This document shows positions 8,825 through 17,903 of a stretch of DNA of 63,519 nucleotides, one piece after another (positions within the stretch are counted from its first letter, which is position 1; every line of letters starts with the position of its first letter). The stretch covers positions 1 to 63,519 of the forward strand of contig JACRKZ010000049.1 of the NCBI GenBank assembly GCA_016235455.1, written 5' to 3'. This DNA is from Armatimonadota bacterium. Its GTDB lineage: Bacteria > Armatimonadota > UBA10988. The position numbers and the translations under genes were made by a program. The notes under the pieces are model-generated. The model searched no databases. It was not told the origin of the DNA and was given only the letters and a program-made list of their open reading frames with translations.

Positions 8825-10905
8825 TGCGCGCGTTCTGCCTGCTGCTCCTGACCGCCGCCGCCGTCGGCGGCGCCGACGCGGCCGGCGCGGCGGAGGAGGC
8901 ACCCACGGTCATCGCGGCGGGCTTCGGCCAGGGCCTGACCGGCTGGCAGCAGCGCGGCGAGGCCAGCTTCGCGCTGGATCCGGCCCAGCATCACGACGGC
9001 GCGCAGTCGCTGCGCATCACCGTGGCGCCCGGCGTCGAGCTCAAGTGGCAACAGGCAGCCTACCTGTTCGGCCCCGTGGCCCTGGGCGACCGCTTCGAGG
9101 TCGGCTTCTGGGTGCGCAGCGAGGGCCTGACCGACGGCAGCGGCGCGTATGGCGCGCTTGAATTCGTGGACGAGAACGACGCCCGCCTGGGCATCGCGCA
9201 CTCCACGGTTGACCTGAGCAACGGCCGCACCGGCTGGCAGTACCTGCAGATCGAAGGCAAGGCGCCCGAGCGCACCGCCAAGGCGCGGGTCAGCCTGGTG
9301 CTCAACAGCCATGGCACCGCCTGGTTCGACCAGGTGGCCATCAAGCCCCTGGGCAAGGCCGCGCCGTGGCCCGACAAGGGCGCCGCCGAGCGCCTGATCA
9401 CCGTCACCGACCAGGTCACGCAGCCGCGCTTCGGCGGCGTGGGCTTCCATGTCTTCGACCACGTCTTCCCGGCCACCAAGACCGAGCTCGACGAGATCAT
9501 CATCAAGCGCTGGCGCGAAGTGCGGCCGTCGTTCGCGCGGATGAACGACGCTGTCGACTGGTCGCCTGAGCTCAAGCAGCAGGTCGCCCGGTGGATGCGC
9601 GAGTTCCGGCGCACCGACACCGAGCTGTACCTGGCCACCTGGGGCCCCAAGGACGTGCCCGCGGGCGCCGAGCGGCGCGCCTACGCCGAGCAGCGCGCGG
9701 CCGACCTGGCGTGGTTCGTCGGGCAGGGCTGCGACAACATCCGCTACTACTGCCTGACCAACGAGCTGTCCATGGGCCAGTGGGGCGCGCTCAAGGGCGA
9801 CCTGCCCAAGTTCAAGGATTACCACCAGGAGCTGTATAACGCCTTCGCGAGACGCGGGCTGAAGGTCGGGCTGCTGGCCACCGATGCCTCGCCTGTGGGC
9901 TGGTGGGACACCATCGAGTGGGCCACGAAGAACATGGACGACATCACCGCCATCTACGGCGGGCACGAGTACTTCAACACCTACCCGCCCGAGGATGAGA
10001 CCTTCTACGAGTGGTTCGCCGGCAAGCTGCAGTGGGCCGTCGGCCTGGCGCGCGGTCGGGGCAAGGAGTTCGTGCTGGGCGAGTTCGGCAGCAAGCAGGA
10101 CGGCCGTACGGTCAACGGTGTGAAACTCGACAACTGCGTCTACTTCGGCACGCCGAGCGAGAAGCTGCTGGCCCTGCAACTGGGTGAGACGGTCATCGGC
10201 GCGCTCAACGCCGGCGTCTACAGCCTGGCCAACTGGACCTTCATGGACTTCCCTGACAGCTACTCGAAGACCTACACCAACAAGTGGGGCATGTTCAAGC
10301 GAGCCGGCGAAGAGCCCAACGTCGACTTCGCCACGCGGCCGCACTACTACGGTTACGGCCTGCTGAGCCGCTTCTTCCGCGGACCGGCCACGGTCTACCG
10401 CGTGACCACCGACGACCGCTGGCTGCGGGCGGGAGCCCTGGCCCAGGACGGCCAGCGAGCCTCCATCGTGGTGGTCAACCGCTACCACGCGGAGGTGCCA
10501 CTGCGCCTGACGCTGGGCAAGCTGCCCGCCGGCCGGCCGTGGCGCCGGTACGTCTATGACTCGGCCAACCCGCCACGCAGCGACTTCGGCGACCTGCAGG
10601 CGCCCAGCGGCACGGTCACCGCGCGCGACGGCGCGCTGGTCGACCGCGTCGGCGCCGGGCAGTTGGTGGTCTACACCACGGACTACGACGACACGCCGCC
10701 GGCCGCGCCGACGGGCTTGCGCGCCGAGGGCGCCCGGCTGAGCTGGCAGGCCAGCCCGGCACCTGATCTCTGCTACTACCGCGTCTACGCCGGAGACCAG
10801 CAGATCGGCTCGACCATCGCCACGGAGTTCGTCGACCGCCGGGCGAACCCGACAGGACCTTATCGGGTTCTGGCTGTCGATCAGTCGGGCAACGCGTCAC
10901 GCTAG
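8824..10905 (+). CDS. Secreted clan GH-A-like glycoside hydrolase with CBM and FN3-like domains
   Basis: A 693-residue exported protein. A signal peptide (MRAFCLLLLTAAAV to about residue 24) is followed by a carbohydrate-binding-like jelly roll at about 30-185, with FDQVAIKPLG at its end. A TIM-barrel catalytic region runs from about 200 to 530. The sequence YYCLTNELSMG places the acid/base Glu at about 314 after an Asn, as in clan GH-A (GH5/GH39-like), and VLGEFGSKQD supplies the nucleophile Glu at about 420. The C-terminus (TPPAAPTGLRAEG onwards) resembles a fibronectin type III domain. The exact GH family and substrate cannot be fixed by eye. Translation is coupled to the upstream methyltransferase. 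It probably acts in the periplasm or outside the cell on plant-type glycans. Confidence 0.75.
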   Translation: MRAFCLLLLTAAAVGGADAAGAAEEAPTVIAAGFGQGLTGWQQRGEASFALDPAQHHDGAQSLRITVAPGVELKWQQAAYLFGPVALGDRFEVGFWVRSEGLTDGSGAYGALEFVDENDARLGIAHSTVDLSNGRTGWQYLQIEGKAPERTAKARVSLVLNSHGTAWFDQVAIKPLGKAAPWPDKGAAERLITVTDQVTQPRFGGVGFHVFDHVFPATKTELDEIIIKRWREVRPSFARMNDAVDWSPELKQQVARWMREFRRTDTELYLATWGPKDVPAGAERRAYAEQRAADLAWFVGQGCDNIRYYCLTNELSMGQWGALKGDLPKFKDYHQELYNAFARRGLKVGLLATDASPVGWWDTIEWATKNMDDITAIYGGHEYFNTYPPEDETFYEWFAGKLQWAVGLARGRGKEFVLGEFGSKQDGRTVNGVKLDNCVYFGTPSEKLLALQLGETVIGALNAGVYSLANWTFMDFPDSYSKTYTNKWGMFKRAGEEPNVDFATRPHYYGYGLLSRFFRGPATVYRVTTDDRWLRAGALAQDGQRASIVVVNRYHAEVPLRLTLGKLPAGRPWRRYVYDSANPPRSDFGDLQAPSGTVTARDGALVDRVGAGQLVVYTTDYDDTPPAAPTGLRAEGARLSWQASPAPDLCYYRVYAGDQQIGSTIATEFVDRRANPTGPYRVLAVDQSGNASR

Positions 10906-10979
10906 TCGCACGGGCAGTGTAGGAGCGGACCACCGTGGCCGCCCGCGCGCTGACACTACACGCATTGGTGAGGGAATCG

Positions 10980-11930
10980 ATGGCCGATCTTCGCGTCGTG
11001 ACGCGTGGCAGTCTGCTGGCTCGCACGCAGACTCAGTGGGTGGTGGACCAACTCATCGCGGCTCATCCCGGCCTGACGGTCGAGATCGTCGAATGCACGA
11101 CGTCGGGTGACCGCATCCAGGACCGGCCGCTGCCCGAGGTGGGCGGCAAGGGCCTGTTCACCCTGGAGCTGGAGTCGGCGCTGCTCGGCGGTGACGCGGA
11201 CCTGGCTATCCATAGTCTCAAGGACCTGCCCACGGCCCTGCCGGACGGCCTGTGCGTCGGCGCCATCCCGCCGCGCGAAGACCCGTTCGACGCGCTGGTG
11301 CTGCCCAAGGACGCGCCCACACCGGTCACCGACGATCCGCTGGCGGTGCTGGCCATCGGCGCGCGAGTCGGCACCAGCAGCACGCGCCGCGTGGCGCTGC
11401 TGCGCCATCGGCGGCCCGACCTGATTGTTGAACCGGTGCGCGGCAACCTGGACACCCGGCTGCGCAAGCTCGATGAGGGTCAGTACGACGCCATTCTGCT
11501 GGCCGCCGCGGGCCTGCGCCGGCTGGGCTGGTCGGCACGCATCTCGGCGCGGCTGGGCCTGGACACCATGGTGCCGGCTCCGGCCCAGGGCGCGCTGGGC
11601 ATCGAGTGCCGCTCGGGTGATGAGCGTGTCGGCTCGTTGCTGGCCGCTATCGACCACGCGCCCACGCGCGCGGCGGTGGATGCCGAACGGGCTTTTCTGG
11701 CCGCGCTCGGCGGCGGCTGCCTGCTGCCCGTGGGCGCCTACGCGGAGCCCGTGGGCGAGAGCCTGGCGTTGGCCGTGGCCGTAGCGCATCCGGCGGGGAT
11801 TGAAGTGGTGCAGCGCACTGCCGTGGGCCCGCAGACCGCGGCCTGTAAGCTGGGCGAGGGCTTGGCGCAGGCGTTGCTGGCGGAAGGCGTCGACCGGCTG
11901 CTCAACGACGTGCAGGGCGAGCGCGGATAG
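10980..11930 (+). CDS. hemC: Hydroxymethylbilane synthase (porphobilinogen deaminase)
   Basis: A 316-residue cytoplasmic enzyme that condenses four porphobilinogen units to hydroxymethylbilane for haem, sirohaem and cobalamin. Family blocks are in order: VVTRGSLLARTQTQWV, GGKGLFTLELESALL, DLAIHSLKDLPTALP, the arginine-rich GTSSTRRVALL, VRGNLDTRLRKL, ILAAAG-type helix, PAPAQGALGIE, and the cofactor-attachment Cys in LGGGCLLPVGAY. The start is the ATG at 10980, with GAGGG upstream and the conserved motif beginning at residue 4; a longer frame from 10935 has no support. No other tetrapyrrole gene is in the window, so hemC stands alone, which is common outside enteric operons. Confidence 0.97.
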   Translation: MADLRVVTRGSLLARTQTQWVVDQLIAAHPGLTVEIVECTTSGDRIQDRPLPEVGGKGLFTLELESALLGGDADLAIHSLKDLPTALPDGLCVGAIPPREDPFDALVLPKDAPTPVTDDPLAVLAIGARVGTSSTRRVALLRHRRPDLIVEPVRGNLDTRLRKLDEGQYDAILLAAAGLRRLGWSARISARLGLDTMVPAPAQGALGIECRSGDERVGSLLAAIDHAPTRAAVDAERAFLAALGGGCLLPVGAYAEPVGESLALAVAVAHPAGIEVVQRTAVGPQTAACKLGEGLAQALLAEGVDRLLNDVQGERG

Positions 11931-11943
11931 CGACGGGGGGGAA

Positions 11944-12027
11944 TGCCGAGAGCGGGATTTGAACCCGCACAACCTTACGGTCACTAGTCCCTCAAACTAG
12001 CGTGTCTACCTATTCCACCACCTCGGC
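11944..12027 (-). tRNA. tRNA-Leu, anticodon GAG
   Basis: An 84-base class II tRNA. The acceptor stem GCCGAGG pairs with TCTCGGC with one G-T pair, and the discriminator is A. The anticodon stem CTAGT/ACTAG encloses the loop TTGAGGG, giving anticodon GAG (CTC/CTT leucine codons). A long variable arm (GTGACCGTAAGGTTGT region) and the T-loop GGTTCAAATC are present. CCA is not encoded, because the bases after the discriminator read TTC. It begins 12 bases after the secG stop and is almost certainly cotranscribed with it. Confidence 0.97.
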
Positions 12028-12039
12028 AAAGGTGCGGTC

Positions 12040-12279
12040 CTACTGAACCAGATGGCGCATCCACGCCATCAACGCGGCCAGCGCGAGCCAGCCGTAGGCG
12101 AGCTTCATGGTCGCGGCTTCCAGGCCCTTTTCGCGCCCGACTTTGCCGCCACCACCGCCACCACCAGCCAGAATGCCGCTCAGGCCCTCGGACTTGGACG
12201 TCTGCAACGCGATCAGGATCATCATGCTGATACCGATGCCGTAGAAGGCGACCGCGACCAAATAGTAGAGCGCATTCAT
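12040..12279 (-). CDS. secG: Preprotein translocase subunit SecG
   Basis: A 79-residue inner-membrane protein with two helices (about 3-24 and 56-74) joined by a glycine-rich cytoplasmic loop, the standard SecG topology. The block ILIALQTSKSEGLSGILAGG corresponds to the family's LLQ-x-GKG-x-AFGGG segment. SecG associates with SecYE and eases SecA-driven export. The ATG at 12277-12279 has GAGAAG upstream and lies about 18 bases downstream of the transcription start expected from a good promoter. The gene is followed directly by tRNA-Leu(GAG). The same pairing of secG with a tRNA-Leu(GAG) gene (leuU) is known in Escherichia coli. Confidence 0.9.
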   Translation of the reverse strand: MNALYYLVAVAFYGIGISMMILIALQTSKSEGLSGILAGGGGGGGKVGREKGLEAATMKLAYGWLALAALMAWMRHLVQ

Positions 12280-12303
12280 GAGTGGCTTCTCACCAGAGCC
12301 GGC

Positions 12304-12332
12304 AGTATAGCACGGGGCGGTGGCCGTGACAA
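12304..12332 (-). promoter_or_regulatory. Sigma-70-type promoter for secG and tRNA-Leu
   Basis: Minus strand TTGTCA (12332 to 12327), a 17-base spacer and TATACT (12309 to 12304), the -10 preceded by TGC. Spacing and both hexamers are close to consensus, as expected for a constitutive stable-RNA and secretion unit. Confidence 0.75.
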
Positions 12333-12411
12333 GCAGGGGTGCGCGGCGAATTCCGGCCCGTGGCCCGTCGCCCCCGATCTGGTACCATGCCGCCTGATCT
12401 GGGAGGACGGC

Positions 12412-15228
12412 ATGGCTCCGTCGAGCAACTGGCTGTGGACCGACGCGCCGTTGGCGCCAAGGAACAACTACGTGCGCTTCCGCGCGCGCCTGCACTATGC
12501 CGGCGGGCCGCTGACGCTGCACCTCACGGCCGACACGCGCTACGAGTTGCGCGTCAACGGCCGGCTGCTGGGCCAAGGCCCGGTGCGCGCCTGGCCGAAC
12601 CACTGGCGCTACGACAGCTACGACCTCGCACCGCACCTCTGCCTGGGCGACAATGTGCTGGCCGTGGTGGTCAACCACTATGGCGAGAGCACCTTCCAGA
12701 GCATCGACGGCCCGGCCGGCATGCTGGCCTGGTGCGACCCCGGGGTCGACCTGACCTGGCGCGCCAGCCCCGACCCCGCGCGGGCCACCAGCGTGCCGCG
12801 CATCAGCTGCCAGCTGGGCTATGAAGAGCAGTTCGACGCGCGCTGCGACGAGCCCTGGACCACGCTCGGCTACGACGACTCGCACTGGCCGCTGGCCAGC
12901 GCGGCGCCCGAGGCCGACGACTTCCACCGCAACCTGGAGCCGCGCGGCATTCCCATGCTCACCGACGAGCCCATCCTGCCCCAGCGCGTGATCTCGGCAG
13001 AGGTCGTGCGCAGCCAGCCGGTGCGTTTCACGGTCAACGCCAAGCCCTACCTGTTCCCTGAGGACAACCAGGCCAACATGTTGCAGGCGCACGGCTACCT
13101 GGTCACGCAGATCTGGTCGCCCGAGTCGGCCGAGGTGCGGGTGCACTCGGTGCACAAATGGCCCGCCGACTACGCGCTCGGCGGCGCACCGCTGCCCGGC
13201 GGCCGCGGCACGCTACACGCGGGCTGGAACAGTCTGGTCGTCTCGCTGCGGCGCAACTATCACGTGGCCGAGTTCGCCATCGAGTTCGAGGGGCTGCCGG
13301 CCGGCACGCGCTTCTGCGCCGCGGGTGAGGCCGGCGGGTCGCCTTGGGCGGTCTGCGGGCCGTTCGCCCTGGGCGAGGGCGACGAGTCGGCCATCTACCA
13401 CAACAACGACGACAGCCTGACCGTGGCCTGGCCGTGGCACGACGGCAGCACGCTGGAGGCCGGCGAGCAGCTCTGGGCGACGGGCAACGTGCCGGCCGCT
13501 GTCGGCCAGTCGTGGTGGCAGCCGGTGCGGCCCGAAGACCTGCCGCCCGTCGACGTCTTCGCCACCGCCTATACCGATGATGTGCTGGGCCGTCTGGCCG
13601 TGCCGACCGATGGGCTGCTATCGGCGGCGGAGTGGGTCACCATCGAGCCGTGCACCGACGGCGATGTACGGGTGCTGCTCGACTACGGCCGTGAAATCGT
13701 CGGCCATCACGAGTTCGAGATCGACGCGCCCGCGGGCACGATCGTCGATGTCCACAACTTCGAGTTCATCCAGCCCGACGGTCGCTACAACTTCGCCGAG
13801 GGCATGAACAACAGCTTCCGGTACGTGTGCCGCGCCGGCGCGCAGACGTACCGCACCTGGCTGCGGCGCGGCTTCCGCTACACGTACCTCATCCTGCGCG
13901 ACCTGACCGAGCCGGTGAAGCTACGCCGTGTGGCGGCGATCTTCGCCAGCTACCCGCAGTCGCGCCGAGGCATGTTCGCCTCGAGCGATGCCCAGCTCGA
14001 TCGCATCTGGGAGGTCGGCGCGCACACGCTGCGCTGCTGTGCCGAGGATACCTACACCGACTGCCCGACCTACGAGCAGACGCACTGGGTGGGCGATGCG
14101 CGCAACGAGGCGCTGGTCGATTGGGTGGTCAACGGCGATCCGCGGCTGTGGTTCCGCTGCCTGGAGCAGACCGGCCAGAGCCTGGAGCGCTCACCGATCA
14201 CCGAGAGCGAAGTGCCCAGCGGCTGGCGCAACCTGCTGCCGGCCTGGAGCTTCTTGTGGATGCGCTCGTGCTGCGAGTATGCGCGGTTCACTGGCGACGT
14301 GGCCGGCACCGAGCAGTTGCTGGACTACGTCAACCGCAACGTGGACGGCATCGCCCAGCACACCAACGCCGACGGGCTGTTCGAGATCCGCGCCTGGAAC
14401 ATGTTCGACTGGGCCGAGATGGACACACCCAGCCGCGGTGTGGTGACCCACCAGAACTGCATGGCCGCGCAAGCCCTGGCCGAATGCGCCGAGTTGGCGC
14501 GCGACCTGGGGCAACTGGAGCGCAGCATCCGCTGGGACCAGCTCGCGCGCATCATCGCCGGCGCGGTGAACCGGCACCTTTGGGTGGAGGAGCGGTCGGC
14601 CTACACCGACTGCCTGCGCGTGCGCGAGTCGATGGACCGCGTGCGCGGCCGGCAACGCGAACTGGTGCCCAGCCCGGTCTTCAGCCAGCAGACGCAGACG
14701 GCGGCGGTGATGGCCGGCGTGGCCCAGGGCGAGCGGGCCGAGCTGTGCCGCGGCCACCTGCACCATCCGCCCGAGGGCTTCGTCCAGGCCGGCAGCCCGT
14801 TCTTCGAGTTCTTCCTGCTGGAAGCTTACCAGCGCGAAGGGCGCGACGCCGAGTTCATCGAGACCATCCGCCGCGACTGGGGCTTCATGGTGGACATGGG
14901 CGCGACGACCTTCTGGGAGATGTGGTCGGGCCGCGACGGTCGCCTGACCCGCAGCCACTGCCACGGCTGGTCGGCGGCGCCGACCTTCTTCCTGAGCACC
15001 TGGGTGCTGGGCGTGCGGCCCGGCGGCTACGGCTTCGCGCCGTGTGTCATCGAGCCGCATCCAGGCGACCTGCGCTGGTGCCGAGGCGTCGTGCCAACGC
15101 CCCTGGGCGATGCCGAGGTGCAGTGGGAGAACGAGCCGGGCCAGCCGTTCGTGCTGCGCGTCTCGGCGCCCGAAGGGCTGGAGCTGGACGTGCGACTGCC
15201 GCGCGACGGGACGTGGTCACGGCGGTGA
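12412..15228 (+). CDS. GH78-type alpha-L-rhamnosidase
   Basis: A 938-residue protein with the bacterial alpha-L-rhamnosidase layout. N-terminal beta domains include YELRVNGRLLGQGPVRAWP and a concanavalin-like stretch. An (alpha/alpha)6 catalytic domain spans about 520-840, and a beta-sandwich C-terminus carries the PGDLRWCRGVVPTPLGDA segment. In the catalytic domain, TDCPTYEQTHWVGDARNEAL holds the conserved Asp, Glu and Asp/Arg cluster that includes the general acid, and TTFWEMWSG matches the region of the second catalytic Glu. No signal peptide is visible, so a cytoplasmic enzyme acting on imported rhamnosides is inferred. GGGAGGACGGC precedes the ATG at 12412. Neighbours do not show a rhamnose pathway. 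Confidence 0.85.
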   Translation: MAPSSNWLWTDAPLAPRNNYVRFRARLHYAGGPLTLHLTADTRYELRVNGRLLGQGPVRAWPNHWRYDSYDLAPHLCLGDNVLAVVVNHYGESTFQSIDGPAGMLAWCDPGVDLTWRASPDPARATSVPRISCQLGYEEQFDARCDEPWTTLGYDDSHWPLASAAPEADDFHRNLEPRGIPMLTDEPILPQRVISAEVVRSQPVRFTVNAKPYLFPEDNQANMLQAHGYLVTQIWSPESAEVRVHSVHKWPADYALGGAPLPGGRGTLHAGWNSLVVSLRRNYHVAEFAIEFEGLPAGTRFCAAGEAGGSPWAVCGPFALGEGDESAIYHNNDDSLTVAWPWHDGSTLEAGEQLWATGNVPAAVGQSWWQPVRPEDLPPVDVFATAYTDDVLGRLAVPTDGLLSAAEWVTIEPCTDGDVRVLLDYGREIVGHHEFEIDAPAGTIVDVHNFEFIQPDGRYNFAEGMNNSFRYVCRAGAQTYRTWLRRGFRYTYLILRDLTEPVKLRRVAAIFASYPQSRRGMFASSDAQLDRIWEVGAHTLRCCAEDTYTDCPTYEQTHWVGDARNEALVDWVVNGDPRLWFRCLEQTGQSLERSPITESEVPSGWRNLLPAWSFLWMRSCCEYARFTGDVAGTEQLLDYVNRNVDGIAQHTNADGLFEIRAWNMFDWAEMDTPSRGVVTHQNCMAAQALAECAELARDLGQLERSIRWDQLARIIAGAVNRHLWVEERSAYTDCLRVRESMDRVRGRQRELVPSPVFSQQTQTAAVMAGVAQGERAELCRGHLHHPPEGFVQAGSPFFEFFLLEAYQREGRDAEFIETIRRDWGFMVDMGATTFWEMWSGRDGRLTRSHCHGWSAAPTFFLSTWVLGVRPGGYGFAPCVIEPHPGDLRWCRGVVPTPLGDAEVQWENEPGQPFVLRVSAPEGLELDVRLPRDGTWSRR

Positions 15229-15268
15229 GGCCGGATTTCCCGCGTTCGCGCACTTAGGGTGGTGTGCA

Positions 15269-16873
15269 GTGACCGTCAGAGAGTTCCTCGAAGCCGATCC
15301 TGTCGGCCAGCCAGACCGCGAGGTGGCCCAGATTGTGGCGCAAGAGCGTCTGGCCCACTTTCTCCCGGCTTCGACTGACCCGAAGTGGCTCTGTGCCCTA
15401 GCTAGGTTTGCCACGGACCGGCCGCTCCGCTACTGGCGCGACGACAGCCTGCAAGAGGCCCTCAGCATGCTGGAGGCGTGTCCGGAACGCACGCGCGCCG
15501 CGTTCGCGAGCAGGAGCGACGCACTGGGCTTAGCAATGCACAACCTGCTGGTCACGAGCGGGGCAACCGAGATTGAGAACGTGCCGCCGACGGACACCGC
15601 CGAGGGTCTCGACACCTACATGGGTGTGCTCCTCCCTGAGTACTTGCGCTGCGCAGAGGGGATCTACGGGCACTTACTCGAGGTCTACTGGTCTGTGCTG
15701 AAAAAGGCAGGGCCAGGTGGCCAATATGATGCTCGCGCCGCAACCCAATGCCTCAAAGCACACGGCTGCACCAAGCTGCTGGTGGCAGACTGGGACCGGA
15801 TAAGGAATTCCATCGCACACGGCACGACCCGCTTTGTCGGAGACGAAATTCACTTCGCCAACAAGGGCCACGCCCACGACTGTTCGGCCTACGAGTTCAT
15901 GCAGTCGCTCGACCAATTGGTTGAGTCGTGCATGGCCATGGCGTTAGCCTGCCTGCTGTTCCTGGCGAGGCCAGAAGACGCTGACTGCCCGGCCACGCCG
16001 CCGCTGCCAGTCATCCGGTTGCTCCTCGAAGCCTACGCATCAAGGCCGTCCCTCTATGTGCGAGGTGTCTACGAGTCTCATCCAGACTACACCAGCCGCG
16101 ACCTGCGCATATGGATAGAAACACCGGTGAAGCACCGAGTGAGCCTCATCACGATGTGTCTGAGGGTGTGCGCCTGGACACCGTACCTGAGCGCAGGTGG
16201 GTACGATCGCGTGCTGTTCGAGTTCAAGCAGGGCCGTCGTGTGCCTGCCCTGGTCATTGTGGACCCTAAGGCGCTAGTTGAGCTACTTCGCACGGAGGCG
16301 CCTGCGGATCAGGTCACCAGTGCCATCCTGGAGCCAACCATGCTCCTGCTCGATGAGCCCGGACAGCTCAGGTCAGCTCGCGACAGGTGGTCTGTTCTCA
16401 AGGCGGTCTACCGCCAGCAACTCCATCAGTTCGCCAGGACACCAGGGACACCGGTCGCCTGGTGCTTGCACGAGTGGTGCTGGATCCGTCGCACACAGAA
16501 CATCAGTGTGGGCAGACTCGCACGTCTCGAAGTGTTGGCGGTCCTCCGCCACCCCGACTGGGCCGATGACCGCCGCCTGGTGCGCGAGATAGTCGTTGCG
16601 CTGGCCCGCAAGGCGGCAAGCAAGCGGATCCTGACGAAAGGGGCAGACCCATTCCAGGCAGTCGGAAGGTACTGCCGACCGCACCACGTCATTGTTCGCC
16701 TCTACCGGCAGGACGGACCGTGCAGGGCTCTCGGGCGACTAGGATGGGCTGGCGGGGACTTGGTGGCGATCGCCGAGTACCGTCGCGGCCTTTGGCCGCC
16801 GAACCGGGTCGCGTGTTGGCCAGACGAGGTGCATCGAGGCGTTGAGATCCAGTACGGCCCGCACGAGCCCTGA
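15269..16873 (+). CDS. Uncharacterised protein with a HEPN-type RNase motif
   Basis: A 534-residue protein with no recognisable homologue by eye. Residues 179-184 read RNSIAH, exactly the R-N-x3-H pattern of HEPN ribonucleases, in a helix followed by GTTRF. HEPN domains are common in abortive-infection and toxin-antitoxin proteins. The preceding helix pair (EYLRCAEGIYGHLLEVYW and the segment ending LVADWDRI) fits a HEPN bundle. The C-terminal half (about 290-534) is mixed alpha/beta with basic patches and is unassigned. The start is GTG at 15269, after AGGGTGG; upstream codons overlap the rhamnosidase in another frame. Codon choice is visibly less GC-biased than its neighbours (AGG, ATA, TTA, CTA codons), suggesting recent transfer. 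No antitoxin-like partner is adjacent. HEPN is the best reading but rests on one motif. Confidence 0.6.
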   Translation: MTVREFLEADPVGQPDREVAQIVAQERLAHFLPASTDPKWLCALARFATDRPLRYWRDDSLQEALSMLEACPERTRAAFASRSDALGLAMHNLLVTSGATEIENVPPTDTAEGLDTYMGVLLPEYLRCAEGIYGHLLEVYWSVLKKAGPGGQYDARAATQCLKAHGCTKLLVADWDRIRNSIAHGTTRFVGDEIHFANKGHAHDCSAYEFMQSLDQLVESCMAMALACLLFLARPEDADCPATPPLPVIRLLLEAYASRPSLYVRGVYESHPDYTSRDLRIWIETPVKHRVSLITMCLRVCAWTPYLSAGGYDRVLFEFKQGRRVPALVIVDPKALVELLRTEAPADQVTSAILEPTMLLLDEPGQLRSARDRWSVLKAVYRQQLHQFARTPGTPVAWCLHEWCWIRRTQNISVGRLARLEVLAVLRHPDWADDRRLVREIVVALARKAASKRILTKGADPFQAVGRYCRPHHVIVRLYRQDGPCRALGRLGWAGGDLVAIAEYRRGLWPPNRVACWPDEVHRGVEIQYGPHEP

Positions 16874-16907
16874 TCAGCCGACGGCCAAGCACCAGACAAC
16901 CCAGTTG

Positions 16908-16916
16908 TGCTACGCT
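16908..16916 (+). promoter_or_regulatory. Candidate extended -10 for the homocysteine methyltransferase
   Basis: TGC followed by TACGCT, 32 bases upstream of the ATG at 16949. No -35 is evident. The element is identical to that before the giant sensor kinase. Confidence 0.35.
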
Positions 16917-16948
16917 ACACCCCCATCAAAACCAGCCAGGAGCATGAC

Positions 16949-17818
16949 ATGCGAGCAGACCTGAGAGAGCGACTGACCAGCGGCCGAGCCCTGGTGGCCG
17001 ACGGCGCCACCGGCACCCAGCTCTACGCCCGCGGCATGACGCCCGGCGGGTGCAGTGAGGCCTGGAACACCGAGAACCCCGCCGCCGTGACCGATGTCGC
17101 CGCGTGCTACGCCCAGGCCGGCTCGGATCTGGTCTACACCAACAGCTTCGGCGGCAACCGCTGGCGGCTCGGCCACTACGGCCTGGCCGACCGGCTGGAA
17201 GAGTTGAACGAGAAGGCTGCCAGCCTGGCCCGCGCCGGCGTGGGTGAGGATGTCTACGTTGTCGGCTCCATGGGCCCGACCGGCGACTTCCTCGCGCCGC
17301 TGGGCATGTTGGAGCCCGACGAGGTGCAAGCCGCGTATGCGCAACAGGCCGCCGCACTGGTCGCCGGCGGCGCCGACGGCCTGGTGCTGGAGACCTTTGC
17401 CGCGCTCGACGAGATCGCCGCCGCGGTACGTGGCGCGCGCAGCGTCACCGACAAGCCCATTCTCGCCACGCTGACCTACGGCGCAGGCCTGCGCACCATG
17501 ATGGGCATCTCACCGCAGGTGGCCATCGCCGAACTGGTCGAGGCCGGCGCCGATGTGGTCGGGCTCAACTGCGGCGACGAGATCGATGTGGTCGTGCCCG
17601 TGCTGGAAGCCTATGCCGGCCACGGCGTGCAGCTCATGGCCAAGCCCAATGCCGGCATGCCGGTCATCGTCGATGGTCAGCCGACCTGGCCCATCCCGCC
17701 GGTCGACTTCGCCGAGCGCGCACGCGTCTGGCTGCAGACCGGCGCACGCATTGTCGGCGGCTGCTGCGGCACCAGCCCGGCCTATGTGACGGCGCTGGCC
17801 AAGATGGTGCGCGGGTAG
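16949..17818 (+). CDS. Homocysteine S-methyltransferase family protein
   Basis: A 289-residue zinc-dependent methyltransferase of the BHMT/MmuM/MetH N-terminal family, which transfers a methyl group to homocysteine to form methionine. The barrel starts with LVADGATGTQLYARG, as in the family. Zinc ligands are Cys at about 208 (GLNCGDE) and Cys272-Cys273 (GGCCGTSP). The methyl donor (betaine, S-methylmethionine or a corrinoid protein) cannot be read from sequence. The ATG at 16949 has AGGAGC upstream; a longer frame to 16907 has none. It is monocistronic, with a terminator hairpin 32 bases downstream, and convergent with the DUF1080 gene. Confidence 0.9.
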   Translation: MRADLRERLTSGRALVADGATGTQLYARGMTPGGCSEAWNTENPAAVTDVAACYAQAGSDLVYTNSFGGNRWRLGHYGLADRLEELNEKAASLARAGVGEDVYVVGSMGPTGDFLAPLGMLEPDEVQAAYAQQAAALVAGGADGLVLETFAALDEIAAAVRGARSVTDKPILATLTYGAGLRTMMGISPQVAIAELVEAGADVVGLNCGDEIDVVVPVLEAYAGHGVQLMAKPNAGMPVIVDGQPTWPIPPVDFAERARVWLQTGARIVGGCCGTSPAYVTALAKMVRG

Positions 17819-17850
17819 CCAGAGACGCCGCCTCAAGCCCCCCAAAGTAC

Positions 17851-17892
17851 AACGCGCGGCGGCTGACCTGGTCAGGTCGGCCGCCGCGCGTT
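17851..17892. terminator. Bidirectional terminator hairpin
   Basis: A 13-pair GC-rich stem (17851-17863 with 17880-17892) is extended inside by GACCT pairing with AGGTC around a GGTC loop. It sits between two convergent genes, 33 bases after one stop and 12 after the other. No T-tract follows. Confidence 0.75.
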
Positions 17893-17903
17893 GCTGCCTG
17901 GGC

